In this document: piece by piece, positions 33,443 through 41,678 of the stretch | Layout of the letters: the number at the start of each line of letters is the position of its first letter | Numbering within the stretch: position 1 is the stretch's first letter | Assembly (NCBI GenBank): GCA_024275315.1 | Contig: JAJRZK010000062.1 | Coordinates: 1 to 64,000, forward strand | Source: Nitrospirota bacterium | GTDB lineage: Bacteria; Nitrospinota_A; UBA7883 | Direction: 5' to 3' | DNA: 64,000 bases | Notes under the pieces: generated by a model | Told to the model about the DNA's origin: nothing | Database searches by the model: none | The model's input: only the letters and a program-made list of their open reading frames with translations | Position numbers and translations under genes: made by a program

Positions 33443-34138
33443 TCATGAATTATTCGGGTCGGGGCAGGTTTTCTGCCGGAAAAAATCATCGATTGTCCGC
33501 CCCGGTTCCGGAGCGAACCGTTCGCCTGTTTCCCGGAGGTTTTCGATTCGGTCCAGGCGAAAGCTCCGCAACGAGCTACGCAACTGGCACCATGAACCCA
33601 GCGTCCAGACTTTTCCCCACATAAAAAGGCCCAACGGCCAGACAGTCCGGTTCGATGTCGCGCCATCTTCGCGGGTATAGGCGAACTCCACCTTTTTCTT
33701 CCCGTTGATCGCCATGCGAAGTGTTTCCTGCGTCTGCGCCACTTTCAGATCCATTTGCGCCATCGGCGCGTAAAGGCAGGTGTCGGTTATCTTGTTTTTG
33801 ACCGCCGGGGGCAAGACCGCCTCTATCTTGCGCAGAGCTTCGTCCGCCGACCTGGCGATGCCCGGATCCGCGCAACTTCTCACGATGCGCGCGCCGAGAA
33901 CCAGGCCTTCGATCTCCTGCTCGGTAAACATAAGCGGCGGCAGGTCGAAGCCTTTTCGCAATGTATAACCGACTCCGGCTTCCCCTTCTATGGGGACGCC
34001 GGAGAGGGTCAGGTCACGTATGTCGCGGTAGATCGTCCGCTCGCAGACATCGAGCTCCTCGGCGAGGTCGCGCGCCGTGGCGATGGCTCTTAAACGCAGG
34101 AACTGGACAATCTGAAAGAGGCGGTCGGCTCTGCGCAT
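33443..34138 (-). CDS. WYL-domain transcriptional regulator (YafY type)
   Basis: 231 residues. Residues 1-60 are an HTH_11-type winged helix (RRADRLFQIVQFLRLRAIATARDLAEELDVCERTIYRDIRDLTLSGVPIEG). The C-terminal WYL-like domain contains KKVEFAYTREDG and VWPLGLFMWGKVWTLGSWCQLRSSLRSFRLDRIENLRETGERF, with the canonical W-Y-L replaced by related residues. Such regulators sense small ligands or nucleic acids. The SRPBCC gene 18 bases upstream in the same direction is probably in the same operon. Confidence 0.88.
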   Translation of the reverse strand: MRRADRLFQIVQFLRLRAIATARDLAEELDVCERTIYRDIRDLTLSGVPIEGEAGVGYTLRKGFDLPPLMFTEQEIEGLVLGARIVRSCADPGIARSADEALRKIEAVLPPAVKNKITDTCLYAPMAQMDLKVAQTQETLRMAINGKKKVEFAYTREDGATSNRTVWPLGLFMWGKVWTLGSWCQLRSSLRSFRLDRIENLRETGERFAPEPGRTIDDFFRQKTCPDPNNS

Positions 34139-34156
34139 GGTTCATTGCATACCGAA

Positions 34157-34546
34157 TCAGGAAAACCTGGCGCGAATGTTTTCCATCTCACGGTCCAGCG
34201 ATTGACACTGCCGGGAAAACATATCATCGTTCATGCCGGGCTCCTGAACGAATGTGACAATATAGGCGCTACCGCCGTTCGGCAGGCCGATAACACGGGA
34301 AGGCATGGAGCGGAACTGTTTCCCGTCAGGGGAGGTTGCAAAGTCGATCACGCCGGTTTTGGTGTCGCCGTGTATTTCGAAGAAAATCTCGCCCATGGGG
34401 GTGGTTACTTTGCTATGGCCATCAACTGTTTTAAGCTCCTTGCAAAATTCGGTGGCCCATTCCGGCAGAGCGCTGATATCTGACAGATAGTTGAAAAGCT
34501 CCGTTTTGCTGGCAGGGGTTTCGATGGAAAATGTTTTCATGTTCAT
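34157..34546 (-). CDS. SRPBCC/START-fold ligand-binding protein
   Basis: 129 residues, ATG with AGGAG six bases upstream. It starts TFSIETPASKTELFNYLSDISALPEWATEFCKEL, the usual opening helix-strand pattern of SRPBCC proteins, and ends with a long helix (MFSRQCQSLDREMENIRARF). The fold forms a deep pocket for hydrophobic ligands. The pairing with a YafY-type regulator is common, suggesting a shared response, but the ligand is unknown. Confidence 0.75.
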   Translation of the reverse strand: MNMKTFSIETPASKTELFNYLSDISALPEWATEFCKELKTVDGHSKVTTPMGEIFFEIHGDTKTGVIDFATSPDGKQFRSMPSRVIGLPNGGSAYIVTFVQEPGMNDDMFSRQCQSLDREMENIRARFS

Positions 34547-34594
34547 TGCTGTCTCCTGTTAGGGTTTGTGATAGTTGTCGCAACCATAACAGGA

Positions 34595-34622
34595 GGCTGC
34601 TGACACCATTGTGTCAGCAGCC
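34595..34622. terminator. Strong 12-bp hairpin upstream of the SRPBCC gene
   Basis: GGCTGCTGACAC and GTGTCAGCAGCC pair perfectly around CATT, and one more A-T pair extends the stem. Only three T follow. After it comes GAGATTCTTCACTCCGC, a phrase I know from dispersed repeats in many genomes, so this may be a mobile repeat end instead of a terminator. The rest of 34623-34971 holds a partial dispersed repeat (34685) and no gene. Confidence 0.55.
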
Positions 34623-34684
34623 TTTGAGATTCTTCACTCCGCTTGAGGATGACAGTTTGCAGAAATCACATCCTGGACATAAAT

Positions 34685-34704
34685 AAAATGTCAAAATACA
34701 AGAC
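34685..34704 (+). repeat. Dispersed repeat, partial copy C
   Basis: AAAATGTCAAAATACAAGAC matches the core of copies A (18987) and B (35231). It is in the same orientation as A and inverted relative to B, so copies C and B flank the small gene at 34972. Confidence 0.6.
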
Positions 34705-34971
34705 TTGCAATGCGCGCGCAACGTAGAAAGAGGATCAAAGAGTCCCTATAGGAGGGAATTTCTTGACACGTGCGCTTATGGGCGCCCCCTTATTTCACTA
34801 CACTGTTTTTGCGCTGTACAATTATGATATCTTGAATCTAGACTGATCGATTATGAACCAATCCTAACGCAATCTGCGAGACCATCATTTTCATCACTGC
34901 CGATTTCCAAATCAAGAGCATCCTTTATTGCGGAAAGAATAACTTCAGCGGCATCCACTGCCTGCTGAAGT

Positions 34972-35193
34972 TCAAAAAACGTAATCTGCTTTATGTTTGT
35001 GATGTTCTATGCACTGATCAATAACCTTCCTTTTCATTTCTGTATGTAGGATTTGATTTGCATCTTTTGCGTAATCAGCCTGTTTTTTCGCGGAATTTGC
35101 TTGCTCCTTTGCATAGTTTGCCTGCCTTCCGGCGTAAATAGCGGCGCCCAATGTTATTATTACTCCAATAACCTGAAGTATAGTGGGATCCAC
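34972..35193 (-). CDS. Small membrane-anchored coiled-coil protein
   Basis: 73 residues. An N-terminal helix (ILQVIGVIITLGAAIYAG) spans the membrane and is followed by a seven-residue repeat QANYAKEQANSAKKQADYAKDANQI (A-K-x-Q-A pattern), which will form a coiled coil. The gene lies between inverted partial copies of the dispersed repeat. It has AT-rich composition unlike the flanks. Possibly a truncated member of a longer family of membrane coiled-coil proteins. Confidence 0.4.
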   Translation of the reverse strand: MDPTILQVIGVIITLGAAIYAGRQANYAKEQANSAKKQADYAKDANQILHTEMKRKVIDQCIEHHKHKADYVF

Positions 35194-35230
35194 TTAAACG
35201 CTCCTAGCCTTCAAACCTATTTTCAAAGGG

Positions 35231-35272
35231 AATAGGGGTCAGGTCTTGCATTTCGACATTTTGGATTCGCCA
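35231..35272 (-). repeat. Dispersed repeat, copy B
   Basis: The reverse complement matches copy A at 18987-19028 in about 37 of 42 positions, beginning TGGCGAATCCAAAATGTC and ending GACCCCT. Confidence 0.75.
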
Positions 35273-35385
35273 CCCTGTTTTACCTGGGCCGCGGAGCGAC
35301 GGCGGTGAAAAAAGGGGGGGGTGGCGATGTCTCACCAAGACCTTGCGGCAAACACGCCGCCGAATTACCAGTAAGCGGCCCACCT

Positions 35386-36741
35386 TCATGCCTGCGGTCC
35401 GGAATGGTATTTCTCGGTTTTGCGATACAGCTTGGGCCGACTGATACCGAGCACCCGCGCCGCCTTGGAGATATTACCGTTAACAGCGTCGAGCACGTAG
35501 AGGATATGCTCTTTTTCGATTTCGGCCAGGCTCTGTAGATGGCGAAGCCTTCCGAGCCGCACCTTTTTTTCGAAAGAGATGGGCAAATCCTTCATCTGAA
35601 CCACATTTTTTGGCGCCAGGCTCAGCGCCCTTTCGACAACGTTGGTCAATTCGCGCACATTCGAGGGCCAGTTATACTTCATCAGGCTGTCGAACGCCTT
35701 CTTTGAAAGGCGTTTGTTGCGATACGGCGTTTGGCGGCTGTTTGCGATAATATATTCGACTATCTCCGGGATATCCTCTTTGCGCTCTCTCAACGGGGGG
35801 ACAGTTACAGACAGAGCAGAAATTTTATAGTAAAAATCATCGCGGAAATCGCCGTTTTGGGTAACCCGGAACAGATCCTGGCTTGTAGAGAAAAAGAGCC
35901 TGGTATCGGCGAAAATCTCCCTGTAGCCTCCGATGCGGGTAAACTCGCCAGTATCGAGAAATTGCAGAATTTTTACCTGCACGGCGGGAGACATCTGCTC
36001 CACCTCCGCCAGGAAAACCGACCCCCCGTCGACGTTTTCAAGGACTCCTCTCCTCTGCGGCCCGGAGCCGAGGAACGCGTTCGCCTCATGGCCAAACAGC
36101 TCCAACTCCAGCATGCCCCCTGTCAGGACGCCGCAATTGACGCTTACAAAGGGAGATTCCTTTCGGTCGGATTCATAATGAATAGCCTTGGCAGTCAGCT
36201 CCTTGCCCACACCGGTTTCGCCCTGGATCAGGACAGGCTCGCTGGTGCGGGCCAGTTTACTGATCATGTGGCGCAAAGTCTTGACTTTGCTGTTCGAGCC
36301 AACAATCCTGGACTGGACCACTCCGCGCCGAAGCTGGTCGCGTAGGCGGGAATTTTGCTCCCTCAACATTTTCTTTTCATAAGCCTTGCGGATTATTATC
36401 TCCAGCTCGAAAAGCTTGCAGGGCTTGGGCAGGTAATCGTACGCTCCCAATTTCATGGTTTTTATGGCGCTGTCGATCGTCGCCTGGCCAGTAAGCATAA
36501 TCGCCTCGAAATCGGGCTGTAAAATCTTCAGCTCCCGAAGGAGGTCCACTCCGGAAATTCCGGGCATGCGTATATCCAACACGCCCACGTCCAGGGTTTT
36601 GGATTTTGCAACCCGGATCGCCTCCTCTGCGGTGGCGCAACCTGTCACATCGAATTCCGGCTTGCTAAATCTCCGTACGAGCAATTCCCTGAACGCGTCC
36701 TCGTCATCGATAATTATCAGCTTGATCTTCGGACTTTCCAT
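35386..36741 (-). CDS. NtrC-family response regulator with altered sigma54 loop
   Basis: 451 residues from the ATG at 36741, 13 bases after the kinase stop. The receiver is intact (IIIDDED, phosphoacceptor in VGVLDIRMPG, Lys in LPKPCK). The AAA+ domain has Walker A GETGVGKELTA, but the GAFTGA loop that touches sigma54 reads NAFLGS (ELFGHEANAFLGSG) and the Walker B FLDEI reads FLAEV. The C-terminal Fis-type helix-turn-helix NISKAARVLGISRPKLYRK is normal. It probably binds DNA in response to the kinase upstream, but may not drive sigma54 open-complex formation. Confidence 0.9.
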   Translation of the reverse strand: MESPKIKLIIIDDEDAFRELLVRRFSKPEFDVTGCATAEEAIRVAKSKTLDVGVLDIRMPGISGVDLLRELKILQPDFEAIMLTGQATIDSAIKTMKLGAYDYLPKPCKLFELEIIIRKAYEKKMLREQNSRLRDQLRRGVVQSRIVGSNSKVKTLRHMISKLARTSEPVLIQGETGVGKELTAKAIHYESDRKESPFVSVNCGVLTGGMLELELFGHEANAFLGSGPQRRGVLENVDGGSVFLAEVEQMSPAVQVKILQFLDTGEFTRIGGYREIFADTRLFFSTSQDLFRVTQNGDFRDDFYYKISALSVTVPPLRERKEDIPEIVEYIIANSRQTPYRNKRLSKKAFDSLMKYNWPSNVRELTNVVERALSLAPKNVVQMKDLPISFEKKVRLGRLRHLQSLAEIEKEHILYVLDAVNGNISKAARVLGISRPKLYRKTEKYHSGPQA

Positions 36742-36754
36742 TGTAACCAATCCC

Positions 36755-38584
36755 CTACCTGTCAATATCGGGCACAAACACCTTGAAAGTGGCCCCTTTT
36801 CCTGTCATGTTTTCCACACTGATCGTTCCCTGCAACCTTTCCATGAGCTTGAGGCAGATGGACAAACCCAGGCCTGTCCCCTTGCCAACCTTCTTAGTTG
36901 TAAAAAACGGATTGAATATGTTGTCAGCGATATCCTGGGGAATTCCCCCTCCGGTGTCACTCACGTAGATAGAGACCCCATGAGTCTCCTTTTCGACTCT
37001 TGTAAAGACCACCCCCGCCTCGCCAATGGCGTCCACGGCGTTGTTATAGATATTTAACAGCACCTGCTCCACCATCTGCGGATCGGTGCTGACCAGGGGA
37101 GGATTATTTTCAAAATCAAAATCGAACTTTATCAAATCGGTTTTAACTCTTTGCTTGGCGCTGGTCACCGCCTGTCGAATGACGTAGGTAATGTCTATCG
37201 GTACCGAGCTTATCTCCTGCTTCCTGGTGAAATCGAGAAGGGAACCGGTGATTTTCTGGCATCTGTCCGCCTGCTCGGTGATGATGGCCAGGCTCTTAGT
37301 TATCGATTCTATGTCCAGCTTGTCGGGGCTGGCCTTGCTGAGGTTGTCAATAAGATCCTCCGCGTAGCCGCTTATTATTGCCAGCGGGTTGTTGATCTCA
37401 TGTGCGACGCCGGAGGCCAGCTCTCCTATGGCGGCCATTTTGGAGGCTATGAGAAGCTCTCCCTGCGCCATTTTAAGCTCGCTGGTGCGCTTTTCCACCA
37501 GCTCCTCGAGCCGCTCCGAATATTCCTTGAGCCGGGTTTCGAGTTGACGGCGATGGGTTATGTCGCGAATTATGAGGTGCGCCAGAGTTTCGTCGATAGT
37601 CCTGATGGTGTTTACGGTGATATCCACATAAAGCAAGGCGCCAGACCGCTGGATGATGGGGACCCCGTTGACACTGCCCGAACCGGTTGAAAGCACCTTG
37701 CGAAGCTGGGATTGCAGTTCCTCGCCCGCGACCTTGTCAAACCTTTTGCCGACGAGCTCCTCTTTTATATAACCGGTATACTCACATGCCCTGGAGTTGA
37801 TATCTGTAATTTCCAGGCTATCTTTCTGGCATATCACGATACCGTCTCCGGCGTTTTCCACGAAAGAACGGTACTTTGTCTCGGAGTATTGCAAATCCCG
37901 CGTCCTCTCCTGGACCACGGACTCGAGATGCTCACTGAATTTCTGTATTTTCTCAAAGAGAAAATAGTTGGTGAAAGCCTGCGCCGCCTGGGTGGTTATC
38001 AGCGCGATGGACCGCTCGTTCTCCCTGGTGAAAACGCCGATTTGAGGATGGGACATGTTTATGACACCGATAACGCCCTTCTCTCCGATAATAGGCATGC
38101 ACAGAAGTGATTTGATGGAATTCTTCCTCTTCGACTCCTTCTTCAGGAAAAGGGGGCTATGGTCGGCGTCTTTGATCACAAGGGACGTGCCATGAAGCGC
38201 CACCCGGCCAGCGACCCCCTCGCCCAGGGGAAGGCGGGTGCTGCTCGGCGACGAGGATGGGAAAAAATGAACCTCGTCATCCTCCTGTCCCTTGGCGGCT
38301 TTCAACTCCACATAACTGCGGCTGTCATCCACCAGCCAGAGCGAGCAATTTTCTGTAGACGTCTCGTCGATTATTACGTCCACGATTTCAGTGCAGATGT
38401 TTTTCTCGTCGAAGTTGCCGATCATCAAGTCCCCGATTCTCTTTACTATGGAAAATTCTTTTACTTTCTGGCTGAACGCGGCGTTGGAGGTGGAAAGAGC
38501 CTGGGCATAGGCGTCCCTCTCCCTCGTCAACTCCTCGATTTTCGCCAGATAACCCTCTGGTGTGCCTGCGTCACTCAAGACCAA
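36755..38584 (-). CDS. GAF-PAS sensor histidine kinase
   Basis: 609 residues, no membrane segment, so cytoplasmic. A short coiled coil (LTRERDAYAQALSTSNAAFSQ) leads into a GAF domain at about 45-210 (LPLGEGVAGRVALHGTSLVIKDAD). A PAS domain follows at about 235-350 (FVENAGDGIVICQKDSLEITDINSRACEYTGY). The HisKA dimerisation helix has GELASGVAHEINNPLAIISGY (phosphoacceptor His), and the ATPase domain has NIYNNAVDA, DTGGGIP, FFTTKKVGKGTGLGLSI. It overlaps the HDOD gene by 14 bases and precedes the NtrC-type regulator, its obvious partner. Confidence 0.93.
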   Translation of the reverse strand: MVLSDAGTPEGYLAKIEELTRERDAYAQALSTSNAAFSQKVKEFSIVKRIGDLMIGNFDEKNICTEIVDVIIDETSTENCSLWLVDDSRSYVELKAAKGQEDDEVHFFPSSSPSSTRLPLGEGVAGRVALHGTSLVIKDADHSPLFLKKESKRKNSIKSLLCMPIIGEKGVIGVINMSHPQIGVFTRENERSIALITTQAAQAFTNYFLFEKIQKFSEHLESVVQERTRDLQYSETKYRSFVENAGDGIVICQKDSLEITDINSRACEYTGYIKEELVGKRFDKVAGEELQSQLRKVLSTGSGSVNGVPIIQRSGALLYVDITVNTIRTIDETLAHLIIRDITHRRQLETRLKEYSERLEELVEKRTSELKMAQGELLIASKMAAIGELASGVAHEINNPLAIISGYAEDLIDNLSKASPDKLDIESITKSLAIITEQADRCQKITGSLLDFTRKQEISSVPIDITYVIRQAVTSAKQRVKTDLIKFDFDFENNPPLVSTDPQMVEQVLLNIYNNAVDAIGEAGVVFTRVEKETHGVSIYVSDTGGGIPQDIADNIFNPFFTTKKVGKGTGLGLSICLKLMERLQGTISVENMTGKGATFKVFVPDIDR

Positions 38585-39446
38585 ACGCCTCTATGCTCTC
38601 CCGCTCGCTCGACACCGATTCGATCACTTTGTCGAGCATGTCCACAGGAAGTTTTGATATGTTCAGAGCGCTCCGCTCCAGCAGGGAATCAGCGGCGTTA
38701 CCGCTGGACCCCAGTTTGATTTCATGACAGCAATAGTTGGCCAGATGAACGATCGACGCGATGATCATGAACGCGCCTTCAGCCTTTGCGGGACTATGAT
38801 GATGCTCTATGGAACAGATAACAGGCTCCGGGAATTGCCACTTTTTGGCTAGGTACTTCCCGGCCAGCATATGGTCCATCCCCATCATTTTCGCTTCCAT
38901 GGTTCGTATCAACTTCCCCTCCGCCACTGCCGCCCGGGCCACCTGGCTGTATTCCTCATTGAAATAATTGTCAAACACAACCTTGCCCAAATCATGGAGC
39001 AGACCGGATACGAATACAGTCTCCATGTCCAGGTCGTCAGGCAGGGAAACCAGGTTCGCGATTCTCTTGGAAAAAGTGCCGACGCCAAGCGCATGTGTCC
39101 AGAATCCACGCCGGTCAAAAGAGGGTTTAGATGTGGCGGGGGCGGCGCGGAATATCGAGGCGCCAAGCGCCAGGCTCTTGACCGTCTGAAACCCGAGAAT
39201 AACCGTTGCGTGGGAAATAGAGGAAATCTTGCGAAAATGTCCGTAAAAAGCGGAATTGACAATCCGTAACACCGTCGAACTGATCGATTGATCTTGTGAC
39301 ACCACTTGGGCCAGGTCCCGGGCGGAGGCGCTTTAGCTTTCGGCGGCCTCGAGTATTTTGGTCAGAGTGGAAGGTAGAGTGGGGAGATCCTCGACTCTTT
39401 GTATAAGTATTCTTCGCTTAGTTGAATCTGTGTTGGGTGATTCCAT
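38571..39446 (-). pseudogene. HDOD-domain signalling protein with in-frame stop codon
   Basis: The intact-looking part (244 residues from a GTG at 39305) starts inside the HDOD fold at VSQDQSISSTVLRIVNSAFYG. The missing start of the domain is present upstream in the same frame: ATG at 39446, MESPNTDSTKRRILIQRVEDLPTLPSTLTKILEAAES, then TAA at 39335-39333, then SASARDLAQ joining without a frame change. One base substitution would restore a complete ~290-residue protein. HDOD proteins regulate cell-cycle or motility signalling; this one heads the kinase/NtrC operon. It may be a recent pseudogene, a re-start at GTG, or a sequencing error. Confidence 0.75.
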
Positions 39447-39661
39447 AACAAAGAGCACTCTAAACTAAATCCAATAAACAAATCCATCTGATATAATGCA
39501 ATGATACATGTTGTCCCAAATATATACAACAACTAATTTTGTTTAAGAATCCCAAGCTGATGAGTTTTCGAAAAAACCGGAATTGTAACCATCAGCGGTT
39601 ATATTAGCCCGATTATCGGGAGACAATCCCCAACAGTGTTGGTGTGTATCGTAATGTTGCG

Positions 39662-40162
39662 CTACTGATCCAGGACAAGATCGATGGCCTCACGAACGGC
39701 GCCATTTCCTCCCCTGTTTGTCGTGACCCAATCAGCGGCTTCAATGACAGCCGGGTGCGCGTCGGCGACGGCGATAGAAATGGCCGCAACTTTCATTGCA
39801 GGCAGGTCGATGGTGTCGTCCCCGATAAACATGACGTTTTCAAGATTGATATTCACCTCGCCGCACAGCCCGGTCAGGGCTTTATGTTTGTCGCGGCAGT
39901 TTTGAATAACATGGTCGATCCCCAGTTCTGCGGCCCGCAAATCGGTCACCTTGGAATAACGCCCGGAAATCCAGGCGATCCTGATTCCCCTGAACATGGC
40001 CATGGCCATCCCATACCCATCCTTGACGTCGAAATTCTTGGTTTCAGACCCATCGGCGGAGATGATGATTTTTCCGTCGGTCAAAACACCATCGACATCC
40101 ATGACGATAAGTTGGACATTCCGGGCCAACTCACCTGCCTGGGCGTTGGTCAGCTTCGGCAT
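39662..40162 (-). CDS. kdsC: 3-deoxy-D-manno-octulosonate 8-phosphate phosphatase
   Basis: 166 residues, a haloacid-dehalogenase-fold phosphatase. Motifs: IVMDVDGVLTDGKI (nucleophile Asp), WISGRYSKVTDLRAAELGI, KHKALTGL (Lys), and MFIGDDTIDLPAMKVA (metal ligands), plus the tail NRGGNGAVREAIDLVL typical of KdsC. It removes phosphate from Kdo-8-phosphate in the cytoplasm, a step of lipopolysaccharide inner-core synthesis, and so marks the host as Gram-negative. It stands without the other kds genes. Confidence 0.95.
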   Translation of the reverse strand: MPKLTNAQAGELARNVQLIVMDVDGVLTDGKIIISADGSETKNFDVKDGYGMAMAMFRGIRIAWISGRYSKVTDLRAAELGIDHVIQNCRDKHKALTGLCGEVNINLENVMFIGDDTIDLPAMKVAAISIAVADAHPAVIEAADWVTTNRGGNGAVREAIDLVLDQ

Positions 40163-40300
40163 CGCTCGTAACGCTCCAAAAATCCAAAAAAGTGATGGAA
40201 AAACAACTCCGGTGTTGCGCTTTTAAAAGTTTCATGACTAAGGTCATTTCATAACCGGGGTTCGGAGTATATTCTGCCTCAAAAAAAACACAGGTAACAA

Positions 40301-41128
40301 ATGCTTAATATCATAACCAGACCAGTATACCCGAAAGAGCATGGCGCCTGGATGGTCATTCTCGCGCCGCTCCTCACCGGCTCCCTGGCCATGGGGCCGG
40401 AAGATGGGCCGGACTATGGCGGGCTGATGTTGCTTGCCATCGCCACCGTTTTCGGGTTTCTGGCGTTTACACCCTTACGACATCTCACGAAAAGCGGAGC
40501 CTCTGTTAACAGACGACGCTACGCTTTTTGGATGATAGCCTACTCCCTCGTGGCGGGTGTCGCATTTTTAAGCTTGCTGCTCTGGCGCGACAGGCCGGGC
40601 CTGCTCTGGTTCATCATCCCGGCGGGCCTGCTGTCACTATCCTACCTGTGGTCAAACGCGGCCAGGATCCACCGCTCCCTGCTTGTAGAACTGACCGGCA
40701 TCGCCGGACTGGCCATTTCAGCCCCGGCGGGAGCGTACGTCCAAAGCGGGAAGGTATCCATGGGAGCGCTGGCGCTGTACCTCATGCTTGTCATCTGGTT
40801 TACAGACCGCATGATGATGGCCAGGAGAACTCTGGAGACCATCAGGGGCGGCAAGGCGGCGCCCGCCGTCGCCGATCGCGTTTTTTATTTCAGGAACGAG
40901 CTTGCCCTAAACGGGCTCGCGATCGGCGTGGTGACGGTCCTCATTTTTGTATCCGGCGGAGTGGCGCCATGGACCGCGCTGGCGCCCTTCGGGCTTGGTG
41001 TGTTAAAAAACTGGGCTGTCGTGATAACGGGGTCGACCGTGGATGATCCGATGAAGGTAGGCTTTTCGGAAATGAGAATGGGCCTGGCTTTTACGGCGTT
41101 GATGATAACAGCCTGGCGCATCGCCTGA
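40301..41128 (+). CDS. YwiC-like membrane protein
   Basis: 275 residues with about eight hydrophobic helices. It opens with RPVYPKEHGAWMVILAPLLTG, the PKEHGAW motif that defines the YwiC family, followed by GFLAFTPLRHLTKSG and, late, FRNELALNGLAIGV and VLKNWAVVITGSTVDDPMKVGFSEM. The helices and the conserved acidic/His residues recall the UbiA prenyltransferase fold, but the function of the family is not established to my knowledge. Confidence 0.85.
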   Translation: MLNIITRPVYPKEHGAWMVILAPLLTGSLAMGPEDGPDYGGLMLLAIATVFGFLAFTPLRHLTKSGASVNRRRYAFWMIAYSLVAGVAFLSLLLWRDRPGLLWFIIPAGLLSLSYLWSNAARIHRSLLVELTGIAGLAISAPAGAYVQSGKVSMGALALYLMLVIWFTDRMMMARRTLETIRGGKAAPAVADRVFYFRNELALNGLAIGVVTVLIFVSGGVAPWTALAPFGLGVLKNWAVVITGSTVDDPMKVGFSEMRMGLAFTALMITAWRIA

Positions 41129-41143
41129 CAGGCGATGCGCCAG
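41113..41143. terminator. 14-bp hairpin at the end of the YwiC-like gene
   Basis: CTGGCGCATCGCCT pairs perfectly with AGGCGATGCGCCAG around a 3-base loop; the TGA stop codon (41126-41128) straddles the top of the stem and the loop. No T-run follows, so it is not a classical terminator, but it may block ribosomes or exonucleases and separates this gene from the convergent one at 41173. Confidence 0.6.
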
Positions 41144-41172
41144 CGGCGAAGGGGGCGGCGCTGAACTGCGGG

Positions 41173-41358
41173 CTACTTTCGCTGAAGAGCGGCGGCTATT
41201 TCCCCATGGCTGTCGTCGAACATTTTCTGTATCACTTCACTAAGTATTTCGGAAGGTTGTTTCGCCCGCATGATCGCCTCATGCTCGATTATGGCGGATA
41301 TGTCATCTGGTAACTCTATGGACAGGTTAATCCTTTTTGATCCGGTATCGTCAGTCAT
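41173..41358 (-). CDS. Small ribbon-helix-helix-like protein
   Basis: 61 residues from the ATG at 41358 with AGGGAG upstream (41364 and 41382 are alternatives). The N-terminal strand SKRINLSIELPDDISAIIEHEAIMRAKQPSEILSEVI follows the ribbon-helix-helix layout (short strand, two helices) of antitoxin and plasmid-control repressors, and the C-terminus is polar. No toxin gene lies beside it; the 320 bases upstream (41359-41678) hold no recognisable gene, and the next gene runs rightward. Confidence 0.55.
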   Translation of the reverse strand: MTDDTGSKRINLSIELPDDISAIIEHEAIMRAKQPSEILSEVIQKMFDDSHGEIAAALQRK

Positions 41359-41678
41359 GGCCATCTCCCTGGCTGTAGTCACACTTATTATCTCCCATTA
41401 TAGCCTACAAACACACACCGCTCCGAACAACCCCGGCTTTGTTCTCACAAAAGATCAGCCCACCATGGTTATATGGGAGTATGATTGGCGTGGACAGGGA
41501 GATAACTATGTCATATACTTCACACCTATCGATTTTACGCAACTGAGCAAATGATACCTCCTGTGCCATCCATATCGATAAAGACCATTCATAATAAAAC
41601 AGCCTTCCGGCCCAATACCTGTCCAACCTTACGGCTTTGCGAAAACGCCGCATGTGCAAACAGGCGCTCTGCGACGAT

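Noticed and set aside
38571-39305. Complete short HDOD gene starting at GTG 39305
   Set aside because: The start of the HDOD domain is encoded upstream in the same frame and cut only by one TAA, so a truncated start is not the original gene structure.
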